Shown here piece after piece: positions 33,126 to 42,400 of a stretch of 64,000 nt of DNA. The position numbers and the translations under genes are program-made. This DNA is from DALYDP01 sp964541635 (GTDB lineage: Bacteria; Patescibacteriota; Gracilibacteria; Peribacterales; Peribacteraceae), in assembly GCA_964541635.1 (NCBI GenBank), contig CAZIQM010000001.1, positions 15,169-79,168 on the forward strand. The letters are read 5' to 3'. The notes beneath the pieces were generated by a model that saw nothing but the letters and a program-made list of their open reading frames with translations, ran no database searches and had not been told where the DNA came from. How positions within the stretch are numbered: the stretch's first letter is position 1; every line of letters starts with the position of its first letter.

Positions 33126-34475
33126 ATGCGCCTCTCCGCCGCACTCCTTCCCCTGCTCCTCGTTCCCGCCGTCGCTTTCGCGGATTCCGGCGCGACGGTG
33201 ATCGACGAATCGTCCTCGCAGGTGCTGGCGCCGGATAACACGGATACGGCCATCCCCGAAGGAACGGCGAGCGTCACGATCGAGCAGGTGTCGCTCGTCC
33301 CGGGCGTCCAGGGATCCTGGCTCTTGTCCTTCCCCGACCACACGCAACGCACCGGCACCGTCGGCGCCGAGGTGCTCACCGACATCCCGAGCGGCAATTA
33401 CGTCCTCTACGCCAACCTGCCGAACGGCACGCTCTCGACCATCCGCATCTACAAGAACGGCGTGCTCGATAAATTCTTCGAGCGCCAGCAAACGCCGTTC
33501 GCCCTGTACCCCGGCGACGACATCCGCATCGCGATCCACTACCGCCTCGACAAAACAGGCACGGTGTCCGTGCAGAGCGACCCCACCGGCACGCACTTCG
33601 TGCTCTACGGGCCCGATGAAGCCGTGTACGACGGCACGACGCCCGCGACGTACGAGGATTTGCCCGAAGGACAGTACAAGGTGCTCTACGACGCCTTCGC
33701 CGAAGGATGCATCACCCCCGCGCCGAAAGCCGGGCAATTGGTGAAGGATTCGCGCGTGTCGTTCGACGTGAAGTTCGACTGCCCCGCGGCGAACAAAGCG
33801 CGCGAGCGCCAGGCGAAGGACTCGAAGAAGTACCTCACGATCGTCGTGGGCGGCAAGGACGTGCAGCTCCAGGACGTGCAGCAGAGCGATTGGTTCTCGA
33901 CGTACGTCTTCGAAGCGGCCAAACGCGACATCCTCTCGGGCTACAAGGACGCCGAGGGCAACCCGACGGGAGCGTTCGGCCCCGGCAACAGCGTCACGGT
34001 CGCGGAACTCGGCAAAATCGCGCACCGGATGGCGGGCATCGCCGAAGACGCGTTCAAGACCGCGCAGCCGAAGAACCCCGCGGGGGCCGGACAATGGTTC
34101 TCGCCGTTCATCGCCAGCGCGGAAAACCGCGGATGGATCATCTACGCCGACGGGACGATCGACCCGACGCGCCCCGCCACCCGCGGCGAAGTGCTCGTGA
34201 CGCTCATGCAGGCCTTCGACGTCGGCCTGCGGTGGCAGAAAGGCAACGTGTTCACGGACGTTCCCGTGACGTATCCGTACGCCGCGGCCATCGAAACCGC
34301 CGCCGCCGACAAGGTCGTCTCTGGCCGCACGGACGCCGACGGCAAGCCCACGGGCGCCTTCGACCCCGACGCGTCGATCACGCGCGCGGAAATCGCCAAG
34401 ATCATCACGACGCTCCTCGACACGTACAAATCGCCGACCGCCCTGCGCAACGCGGCGAACAAGAAGCAGGATTAA
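33126..34475 (+). CDS. S-layer homology (SLH) domain protein
   Basis: A 449-residue secreted protein. Signal peptide 1-19 (AVAFA). Two beta-rich domains (about 40-130 and 135-220; the second like a carboxypeptidase-regulatory or SpaA-type sandwich ending in a Cys pair). The C-terminal half has two to three SLH repeats: SDWFSTYVFEAAKRDILSGY, WFSPFIASAENRGWI with TRPATRGEVLVTLMQ, and TYPYAAAIETAAADKVVSGR with SITRAEIAKIITTLL. SLH domains bind pyruvylated wall polymers, and a CsaB-like pyruvyl transferase is encoded at 46533-47483. Confidence 0.88.
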   Translation: MRLSAALLPLLLVPAVAFADSGATVIDESSSQVLAPDNTDTAIPEGTASVTIEQVSLVPGVQGSWLLSFPDHTQRTGTVGAEVLTDIPSGNYVLYANLPNGTLSTIRIYKNGVLDKFFERQQTPFALYPGDDIRIAIHYRLDKTGTVSVQSDPTGTHFVLYGPDEAVYDGTTPATYEDLPEGQYKVLYDAFAEGCITPAPKAGQLVKDSRVSFDVKFDCPAANKARERQAKDSKKYLTIVVGGKDVQLQDVQQSDWFSTYVFEAAKRDILSGYKDAEGNPTGAFGPGNSVTVAELGKIAHRMAGIAEDAFKTAQPKNPAGAGQWFSPFIASAENRGWIIYADGTIDPTRPATRGEVLVTLMQAFDVGLRWQKGNVFTDVPVTYPYAAAIETAAADKVVSGRTDADGKPTGAFDPDASITRAEIAKIITTLLDTYKSPTALRNAANKKQD

Positions 34476-34480
34476 GCGGC

Positions 34481-34510
34481 GAGCCCCTCGGCACGCTCGG
34501 GGTGACAGAA
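34481..34510. repeat. REP-like palindrome, copy 1
   Basis: GCCCCTCGGCACGCTCGGGG followed by TGACAG. It lies between two convergent stop codons (SLH protein and murC). See copies at 37501 and 62062. Confidence 0.6.
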
Positions 34511-34513
34511 GGA

Positions 34514-35794
34514 TTACTGTTGCAAAATTTTGCCCGCCAACGACGTCACGTCGCCCGCGCCCATGGTGACCACCACGTCATGGGGTTTCAGGCCTTCCGC
34601 AAGCCATTGTAAGGTTCCCTCCAGCCCGCCGCCGTCGACGACCGTCGTCGCGCTGCCGGCCGCCACGTCGGCGATGAAACGGAGGAAATCCACTTTGGCC
34701 GAATCGGATTCGCCGCGGGCGCCGTACACGTTCGGCATCACCACGAGATCGACGCCGCGGAACGCGGTGAGGAATTCGTCGTACAGTTTCAGCGTGCGGT
34801 CGTGCGTGTGCGGCTGGAACACGACGACGATGCGGCGGCCGGGATACCCTTCCTTGATTCCCTGGAGCGACCCCGCGATCTCCGCGGGATGGTGCGCGTA
34901 GTCGTCGATGACCGTCACGCCGTCCGAGTCACGGGTGCCCTTCACTTCCATGCGCCGCCACGTGCCGCGGAATCCCGCGAGCGAGCGGAGTGCCGACTCC
35001 TCGGCGATGCCGAAGTGTTTCGCGGTCGCGAGGGCCAACCGGGCGTTCTGCCGCATGATGTCGCCCGGTACGCCGACCACGGGCAGGTCCGCCGCGTCGG
35101 CGTTGATGCCCGGATGCCCGCTGCGCGCGACGACCTCTTTGCACGTGTCGTCCGACGCGTGGAGCACCACGGGATTGCCTTCGGGTTCCAAACGGAAGAA
35201 ATCGACGAACGCCTGCCGGTAGTCCTCGAGCGATCCGTAGGCGTCGAAGTGGTCGCCGTCGACGGTGGTGAGCACCGCGACGTCCGGCGAAAGGTAATGG
35301 AACGATTTCCGGTACTCGCACGCTTCGACGATGAAGATCTCGGACGCGCCTTTCCGCCAGTTGCGCCCCGCGAGGTCGGGCGATTTCGTGCCGACCACGA
35401 CCGAGGGGTCTTTGCCCGCGTCGATGAACGCCTTCGCGATCATGGCGGTCGTCGTCGATTTGCCGTGCGTGCCGCACACGGCGATCACGGTGTAGTTCTC
35501 GCTCAGCTCGCCGAGGGCGCGGAAGTACGACTGCTGCTCGATGCCGAGATCGGTCGCTTTCCTGCGCTCCGGCGCGTCCGGCGGGACGGCTTCCGAATAG
35601 ACGAAGAGATCGACATCGCCCGTCACGTGCGAGCCGTCCTGGTCGAGGAAGACCTCGATGCCCTGGCCGCGGAGGTCGTCGAGCAAGGCGCTGTCCGATT
35701 TATCGCTGCCGCGCACGACGTGCCCGTTGGCGCGCTGCAACGCCGCGTAGGCGCTGAGCCCGATGCCGCCGATGCCGCTGCAGTAGATCACCAT
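34514..35794 (-). CDS. murC: UDP-N-acetylmuramate--L-alanine ligase
   Basis: Adds the first amino acid of the peptidoglycan stem. It is 426 residues with the N-terminal Rossmann part (GIGGIGLSAYA), the ATP-binding GTHGKSTTTAMI, the central-domain EACEYRKSFHYLSPDVAVLT and DGDHFDAYGS, and the C-terminal IDDYAHHPAEI and FQPHTHDRT. TACACT lies 6 nt before the ATG. It diverges from the FtsB/DivIC-like gene with only 26 bp between. Confidence 0.96.
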   Translation of the reverse strand: MVIYCSGIGGIGLSAYAALQRANGHVVRGSDKSDSALLDDLRGQGIEVFLDQDGSHVTGDVDLFVYSEAVPPDAPERRKATDLGIEQQSYFRALGELSENYTVIAVCGTHGKSTTTAMIAKAFIDAGKDPSVVVGTKSPDLAGRNWRKGASEIFIVEACEYRKSFHYLSPDVAVLTTVDGDHFDAYGSLEDYRQAFVDFFRLEPEGNPVVLHASDDTCKEVVARSGHPGINADAADLPVVGVPGDIMRQNARLALATAKHFGIAEESALRSLAGFRGTWRRMEVKGTRDSDGVTVIDDYAHHPAEIAGSLQGIKEGYPGRRIVVVFQPHTHDRTLKLYDEFLTAFRGVDLVVMPNVYGARGESDSAKVDFLRFIADVAAGSATTVVDGGGLEGTLQWLAEGLKPHDVVVTMGAGDVTSLAGKILQQ

Positions 35795-35820
35795 GGTCCT
35801 AGTGTAGACTGTCCGCCGTC
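35795..35820. promoter_or_regulatory. Overlapping divergent promoters of murC and the FtsB-like gene
   Basis: In 26 bp the minus-strand -10 TACACT (35801-35806) and the plus-strand -10 TAGACT (35805-35810) overlap by two bases. Polymerase cannot occupy both at once, so the two cell-wall/division genes may exclude each other's transcription. Confidence 0.55.
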
Positions 35821-36270
35821 ATGGCGTACAACCGGGTCACCCAACCGGTCAGCAAGCAGCTGACGATCATCATCGGCCTCACCGTCGTGGGGTTCATGGC
35901 GTTCGGCTTGGCGCTGTCGTTTTACCGCAACATCCTCTTCGAACAAACCCTGGGCGACATCGAGAACGAAAACGCCCGGATCGCCGGGACGATCGAGCAG
36001 GGATACGGCGACCTGGAGTACTACCGCTCGGCGCAGTACAAAGACAAATACGCCAAGGAAAACCTCGGCAAAGTGAACGCCGGGGAAAAGCTCATCATCA
36101 TCACGCCCGATCCCAACGCGCATAGCCCCTTGGCCCAGAGCGGCTCGACGGACCAGGAGCGGCGCGAAGCGGCGTATTTCGAACTGCTGCAGCAAATGCC
36201 GGTCATCGAACACTGGCAACTCTTCCTCTTCCAGCGCAAGAAACTGGAGGAACTGCGTAAGAACATCTGA
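35821..36270 (+). CDS. Septum formation initiator (FtsB/DivIC-like)
   Basis: A 149-residue bitopic protein: membrane helix (about 14-36), coiled coil (FEQTLGDIENENARIAGTIE), then YAKENLGKVNAGEKLIIITP, the signature after the coil in FtsB/DivIC proteins (usually YIE..AREKLGLV.PGE). The C-terminal tail of about 50 residues is longer than in E. coli FtsB. Works with FtsL and FtsQ at the division site; pairing with murC agrees. Confidence 0.85.
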   Translation: MAYNRVTQPVSKQLTIIIGLTVVGFMAFGLALSFYRNILFEQTLGDIENENARIAGTIEQGYGDLEYYRSAQYKDKYAKENLGKVNAGEKLIIITPDPNAHSPLAQSGSTDQERREAAYFELLQQMPVIEHWQLFLFQRKKLEELRKNI

Positions 36271-36319
36271 GGCCGAACGCTTGTGTTATGGCGATCCGTC
36301 GCTAGAATCCTTCCACTTC

Positions 36320-36396
<77 letters not shown>

Positions 36397-36410
36397 ATTT
36401 GATCGCCCTA

Positions 36411-36435
36411 AAGCCCCCAAACGGGGCCTTTTTTG
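36411..36435 (+). terminator. Terminator after the initiator tRNA
   Basis: GCCCC (36413-36417), loop CAAAC, GGGGC (36423-36427), then six or more T. Confidence 0.8.
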
Positions 36436-36477
36436 TGCTTGCGCGGCCATGATCTTTCGGTAGAATCCCCGTACCCT

Positions 36478-36762
36478 ATGGCACATAAGAAAGCAGGTGG
36501 CACAACAGAAAACGGCCGAGATTCTCGGGCCAAACGCCGTGGCGTAAAGCGCTTCGGTTCGCAGCTGGTGAAAGCCGGCGAGGTCATCGTGCGCCAGAAG
36601 GGCACGCTCTTCCGCATCGGAAAAAACACGTACATGGGCAAGGATTTCACCATCCACGCCGAAGTCGCCGGCAAAGTGAAGTTCTCGCGCACGAAGCTCT
36701 CGAACTTCACGGGCAAGCGCATGTGGGCGACGCTCGTGCACATCGAACCCGCGAAGGCCTGA
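36478..36762 (+). CDS. rpmA: 50S ribosomal protein L27
   Basis: A 94-residue bL27 beginning MAHKKAGGTTENGRDSRAKR, so the N-terminal tail that reaches the peptidyl transferase centre is present without a propeptide. TAGAAT (36461-36466) lies 11 nt before the ATG. It is separated from rplU, its usual partner. Confidence 0.97.
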   Translation: MAHKKAGGTTENGRDSRAKRRGVKRFGSQLVKAGEVIVRQKGTLFRIGKNTYMGKDFTIHAEVAGKVKFSRTKLSNFTGKRMWATLVHIEPAKA

Positions 36763-36814
36763 GCCTCCGCTTCGCCTTTCCCCCTTCCCCTGCCGCACGG
36801 TAGGATTTCCGCAT

Positions 36815-37501
36815 ATGTTCATGGATCTTGGCGCCGGCCCCGGTGAAAACGCCTCGCCCGACGAAGGCGGCGGCAGCGGCGGCGAAACCCTCAGCGAAGA
36901 AGCCCGCGCCCGGTTCGCCGGCGCGGCGGCGGCGCAGCAGCAAGCCAGGAAAGACGAACGGAAAGCTAAGAAGCGCGACGACGGCGTCGCCCAGATGATC
37001 ATGGCGTTCCTCACGGACACGCAGCGCACGCACCTCGCGACGCTCATTTCGCGGCTCGTCGCGCTCGACTGCCCCTCGCCGTTCCTCCTCGCGATCCTCT
37101 CGCTCGTGAACGCCGACTGCACGAAGGCCGTCGACGAGTACTTGGCGGAACAAGGCTCGCCCGCGGATCCCGACACGACCGCCCTCGCCGCGCTCGGCGA
37201 AACGAACCTGCCCGCAGAAGCCAACGCGACCCTCGAGAAGTGGATCCTCTCCATGGAGCTCGTCCTCGCCACGAACCCGGTGCAGATCCTCGCCGCCCTC
37301 ATCGTGGAGGAAGGCAACATCGACGGCACGGTGCTGCAGCTCACGACCTTCGTCCTCGACGAATTCATGAAATCGCACGGCAAGCCCGTGCAGTTCGCGG
37401 CGCTGCAAAGCGCGACCATCTCGATCCTGCAGGCGGTGTTCGAGGATTACATGCACCACGCCCCGCTGCCGGAAGCCGCGAAAAACGAGGACGACGAGTG
37501 A
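36815..37501 (+). CDS. Uncharacterised helical protein
   Basis: A 228-residue protein without membrane segments. The N-terminal 60 residues are Gly/Glu/Ala-rich, then a basic stretch (RKDERKAKKRDDG), then an all-helical domain of about 160 residues (MIMAFLTDTQRTHLATLISRLV onward). TAGGAT lies 8 nt before the ATG. No family recognised; the steady position beside rpmA suggests a core CPR function, which I cannot name. Confidence 0.65.
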   Translation: MFMDLGAGPGENASPDEGGGSGGETLSEEARARFAGAAAAQQQARKDERKAKKRDDGVAQMIMAFLTDTQRTHLATLISRLVALDCPSPFLLAILSLVNADCTKAVDEYLAEQGSPADPDTTALAALGETNLPAEANATLEKWILSMELVLATNPVQILAALIVEEGNIDGTVLQLTTFVLDEFMKSHGKPVQFAALQSATISILQAVFEDYMHHAPLPEAAKNEDDE

Positions 37502-37528
37502 TCCCCTTCGGCAGGCTCAGGGTGACAG
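37501..37528. repeat. REP-like palindrome, copy 2
   Basis: CCCCTTCGGCAGGCTCAGGG followed by TGACAG, then GGATTA as after copy 1. Lies between convergent stop codons (36815 gene and lepA). Confidence 0.6.
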
Positions 37529-37532
37529 CGGA

Positions 37533-39350
37533 TTAATCGCGCTTGAGCACGCTCAGGAACGCTTCCTGCGTGATGGTCACTTTGCCCATCTGCTTCATGC
37601 GCTTTTTGCCTTTCTTCTGCTTATCGAGGAGCTTGTTCTTGCGCGAGACGTCGCCGCCGTAGAGGTAGCCGGTCACGTCCTTGCGCATGGCGCCGATCGT
37701 TTCGCGGGCGACGACCTTGCCGCCGATCGCCGCTTGGATCGCGATTTCGAACTGCGCCTTCGGCAATACCTCTTTTAGGCGTTTGCACACGATAGCTCCC
37801 ACGCTGTGTGCTTCGCTGCGGTGCACGATCGTCGAGAGCGCTTCGGCCGGTTCGCCCGCGAGCAGGATCTGCAATTTCACCAAATCGCCGCTGTGGTACC
37901 CGAGCGGTTCGTAGCTCATGGAGCCGTACCCTTCGGTCGAACTCTTCAGGCGATCGAAGAAATCGAGGACGATCGACTGGAGCGGGACGTCGAACTTCAT
38001 GAGCACGCGCTGCGCGTCGAGGTACTCCAACGCCTTCTGCGTGCCGCGTCGTTCCTGCAGCATCTGCATCACGATGCCGACGTCGACGTCGCGGCACACG
38101 ACTTCGAGCGCCACCCACGGCTCGCGGACCTGTTCGATGATCACGGGATCCGGAAAGTCCGCCGGGTTGCTGATGCGCGCGGTGTCGGGCTCGTCGACCT
38201 TGAGCAGCGAGCTGCGCACGTACTCGGCCGGGTTCTTGGCGGCCATCTTCACCTCGTAGAGCACGCTCGGCGCGGTGACGATGAGATCGCAATTATGTTC
38301 GCGTTCCAGGCGTTCTTGGACGATTTCGAGGTGCAGGAGCCCGAGGAACCCGCAGCGGAACCCGTTGCCGAGGGCGGCGTTCTGTTCCGGTTCGGTGGAG
38401 AGCGCGCTGTCGTTGAGCGTCAGTTTCTCGAGCGCGTCGCGCAGGTCCGGGTACTTGTCGGCTTCGGTCGGGTACAACCCCGCGAACACCATCGGCTGCA
38501 CGAGTTTGTAGCCCGGCAAGAGTTTCAGGTCCGGCGCCGACGCCATCGTGTCGCCCACGCGGACCAGGCGGACGTCCTTCATCCCTGAGACGACGTACCC
38601 GATCTGGCCGAGGACCATTTTGTCGTCCGGCACGTAGTGCGGCGAGAAATGGCCGACTTCCTGGACGTCGAACTGCGTTTTTTGGCCGAGGAGATGCACC
38701 TTCATCCCCTTCTTCAACTCACCTTCGATCACGCGGACGTACGCGATGGCGCCGCGGTAGCCGTCCATGAACGCGTCGAAAATGAGCGCCCGGGTGCCGC
38801 CGCCCGCCGGCTGGACCGTCGGCGCCGGGATGCGCGCCGCGACCGCGTCGAGCACCTGGTCGACGTTCGTGCCGTCCTTGGCCGAAATCCTGAGGATATC
38901 CTCCTTTGCGCACCCGATGAGCTTCACCACTTCCTCGCTCACGCGCTCGGGATCGGCGGCGGGCAGGTCGATTTTGTTCAGCACGGGGATGATCGTCAGG
39001 TCGTGCTCCATCGCCATCATGAGCACCGCGATCGTCTGGGCTTGGATGCCCTGCGACGCGTCGACGAGGAGGATAGCGCCTTCGCACGCGGCGAGACTGC
39101 GCGACACTTCGTAGCGGAAGTCGGTATGGCCCGGCGTATCGATGAGGTTGTACTCCACGCCCTTCCATTCCATGCGGACCGGCGTGAGCTTGATTGTGAT
39201 CCCCCGCTCGCGCTCCAAATCGAGCATGTCGAGCGTCTGGCTCTTCATTTCGCGCTTCTGCAACGTGCCCGTCAGTTCGATCATGCGGTCCGACAACGTC
39301 GATTTGCCGTGGTCGATGTGCGCGATGATGCAGAAGTTGCGGATATCCAT
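37533..39350 (-). CDS. lepA: Elongation factor 4 (LepA)
   Basis: Ribosomal back-translocase GTPase, 605 residues. G1 AHIDHGKST, G2 region RERGITIKL, G3 DTPGHTDF, G4 NKIDLPAA, then EF-G-like domains and the LepA-specific C-terminal domain with GGKVVARETIGAMRKDVTG and YGGDVSRKNKLLDKQKKGKK. Full length. TACTCT lies 12 nt before the start. Confidence 0.97.
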   Translation of the reverse strand: MDIRNFCIIAHIDHGKSTLSDRMIELTGTLQKREMKSQTLDMLDLERERGITIKLTPVRMEWKGVEYNLIDTPGHTDFRYEVSRSLAACEGAILLVDASQGIQAQTIAVLMMAMEHDLTIIPVLNKIDLPAADPERVSEEVVKLIGCAKEDILRISAKDGTNVDQVLDAVAARIPAPTVQPAGGGTRALIFDAFMDGYRGAIAYVRVIEGELKKGMKVHLLGQKTQFDVQEVGHFSPHYVPDDKMVLGQIGYVVSGMKDVRLVRVGDTMASAPDLKLLPGYKLVQPMVFAGLYPTEADKYPDLRDALEKLTLNDSALSTEPEQNAALGNGFRCGFLGLLHLEIVQERLEREHNCDLIVTAPSVLYEVKMAAKNPAEYVRSSLLKVDEPDTARISNPADFPDPVIIEQVREPWVALEVVCRDVDVGIVMQMLQERRGTQKALEYLDAQRVLMKFDVPLQSIVLDFFDRLKSSTEGYGSMSYEPLGYHSGDLVKLQILLAGEPAEALSTIVHRSEAHSVGAIVCKRLKEVLPKAQFEIAIQAAIGGKVVARETIGAMRKDVTGYLYGGDVSRKNKLLDKQKKGKKRMKQMGKVTITQEAFLSVLKRD

Positions 39351-39419
39351 GGAAGCCGCGGTAGAGTAGCAAAAAACGCGCCGAATGGATACGGTGCCTT
39401 TCGGGGTTTCGGGCGCCGT

Positions 39420-42400
39420 TTAGTGGATATACGCGAAGATATCACCCACCGCCGGCGGCATGACCGCTGGCCCCAGCTTTTTTTGCGCGTCGAATATGGC
39501 TTCCTGGATGAGGTTGTGGACGTCGATCTCGGTCGTGATCGCGGCGAACTTTTCGCGTCGCGCTTCGACGGCCGCGCCGACCGCCACCGTGATTTTCCGC
39601 AGGTTCCCGGGCTCGAGGTGAAGATCCGGATTGCCGAGGGCGCGGTAATACTGGTCGAGCTTCGTCCGGATCGCCCCTTCGACGGCGGCGTTATCGAATC
39701 GCGGGACGGGATCGACGGCATCGAGGACTTCGGGCGGCAGCGGCGCGATTTTCGCCTTGTCATTGAACAAGCCAAGAAGATCCGACGACGCGGGCTGCCA
39801 TGCGCCAACCGTTTCTTCGGCGGCCGCCTTTTCTTCCAATTCTTCCCCGTAGCGTTTCTCCTCCTCGGAGATCCTGCGCTCCCCGCCCACGCGGCCGTTA
39901 TTCACGCGGAGGCGCTCGAACGAATCCGCCCAATCCCGCGCCGAAACCTCGCGCGATGTCGTCCGCGGCGTCGCGATCGACACCGTTTCCCATCCTCCGG
40001 TCGCGTTTTGTCGCAGGAGCACGAGACGGCTGTCCTTGCCTTCGCCCAGGCGCACGCCCCACGTGGAGCGATCGATCTGCGTGAGCACCCCCGGCCGCTC
40101 GCCGGCGCGGAACATGCGCTCCGCCCTGGACGTCCCTTTCAGGAGCTCCACGTCCTTCTTCTCGCCTTGCGCCGCGCGCTGGGCCACGATCTCGCGCAGG
40201 AACAGCGACCGCTTTTCCTCCGGAAGCCGCACGAGAGGATTGCCCAGGACGGGCAAACCGACCTCGAGATACCCCGACCCTTCGCTGCGGATACCGGCGA
40301 TTTGCACGTACGAAGGCTCTTTGCCATTCCCGGCGTGCTCGGGATCGTCGCCGAGCGACAAGGGATCGCTGGAATAGACGAACGTGACGAGGTAACGGAC
40401 GGTGTTATCGGCTTCGACCATCTTCTGGCAGTGCACCGCGTAGATTTTTTCGCGCGAGAGGTAGTGGGAATCCGCTTGTACCGGAAACGCGAGGAGCTCT
40501 TTGAACGCCCGCACGTCTTCGGCATCGAACGTATCGGAAGCGACCAGCGTGGGAACGCGTCCGCCCTTGTCCTTCAACACTTCGGCGAGTTCCCCGTTGG
40601 ATTCACGGAACTGGAATGTGTCCCTGGCCCACAACGCGACGGCGCGTGCGGAAGCCTCCGTGGTCCTCGATTCGAGTTGTTTTTCCGTGCCGACGAATCG
40701 CTTCGTTTCCCGCTCGCAGTGCGAAAGGTCCAGCAGGAACATCGAAAGGTCCGCCCGGAACGACGCGTAGATATCCGACAGCGTTTCTTTGTCGTACGCG
40801 GCGCATGCGTCGGCGCCGTACTCGGCGCGATACGCGTCGAAGTCGACGCGGGAACGCGCCGCCGCCTCCTTCGCGCGGGCGAGTTGTTCGTTCGCCTTGG
40901 CGAGGGCGGTCGTGGCTTCGTCCAGGTTTCCCGTGTACGGCACGTCGTGGGGACGTTCCCTCCTGAAACGCGTGATCTCGGCGTCGAGCGTCTCGACAGT
41001 TTTCTTCTTCGCATCAACGTCGGTTTGCGTGGCCGCGACGTTCGCGTCCGCGAGTTCGGCGCGCGAGCGCCAAAACACGTACCGTTCCAGGAACCGCAAA
41101 CGGGAATGCTCCGCGGAAACGACGTTATGCTGCTCCATGAGCTGCCGCCGTTCGGTCCGGAGCTGCGGATACGCATCCGCGCCCATCATCGGTTCTATCG
41201 CCGGAATGGCGCGGTTGATGTCGGGCACGCACGTCGTTTCAGGATCGCGGACACCGCCGTCCGAAAACCTGATAGCTCCGTCTTTGCCGAGCTTCTCCGT
41301 TCCCGCGATGCCAGCAGTCGAAACGTCGAAGTCGCGGTCGTACGAGAAACGCCTGGCGGCGATCGTGTCCGTCTTGCCGTCCACCTTCATGGGCGTCTCG
41401 CGGAACGTGTTCGGGCCGCCGCCCGTCGTGCGCCCGCTGTCCATGACGTCCTCCCACGTCGCGTCCGGGCCGCCGCCCGCTTTGAGCAACGTTTCGCGGA
41501 AACGGGCCATGAGGAGTTCCGTGCGTGTTTTCCCGCCGTTCTTCGCGAGTTCGCCTTCGACGTCGAGAAGGCGCGTATGCAGCACGACTTTCGACCCGAG
41601 CTCATAGCGGCGCGCCTCGAGCAACTCGCGGATGACGGGATCCCGTTCGCCCTTGGCGTCCGCGGAAACCTGGAGGAACTGCTTCTCTTGCAGGTGCGTG
41701 GCGTAGGCCTTTCCCGCGCCGCGAAGCGCTTCCGCCAGGCGCTTCGGCTCGATGTCCTGCATGAACCAATCGCTGTTGGGGTTGTATCCCCTCTGCGTGT
41801 TCAACCCGTCGATGAACGACATGCCCACATCGGCACGGTGTCCGTCCACGAACATGTGCGTCGCGTAGAACGGAAGGACGTGCGTTTGGAAATCGCCCTC
41901 GAAGAATTCCTGCATGCGGTCCGCGGGACCGCCGAATTGCGCGGCGATCACGCCGTACTCGCTCGGCGCGTGCGTCTTCATCTCGCGCAGGAACAGCGCG
42001 AAGAACAATTTTTTCCGGATTTCGACGTCTTTCGCCTCTTTCAGGTTCAGGGTGGAAAGCCCGTCGAGCACGAAATCAACGTAGGAATCGCCGAGGAGGT
42101 GTTCTTCCTGTTGGTTGATCGTCGGCGTCGTTCCGCCGAGGTGCGCCAGGATCCACGCGGGGCAACGCCGGACGAACTCGTAGTACGAATTCTTTTCCCA
42201 CGCGCTGACTGCCGAATGGAGGGTGACGATGACGCCCAAGGCGATCCATCCGGGGGGACCTTCCCACCCGAGCCCGCTCGCGAGGAACGCGAGCATCGAC
42301 GTCGAATCGATGCCGAGACGCCAGTTGGCGGCGGTTTTCTCCGTCGTCGGATCGAGCGCCGACGCGTCGATCGACACCTTGTCGCCGTACCAATAGACGT

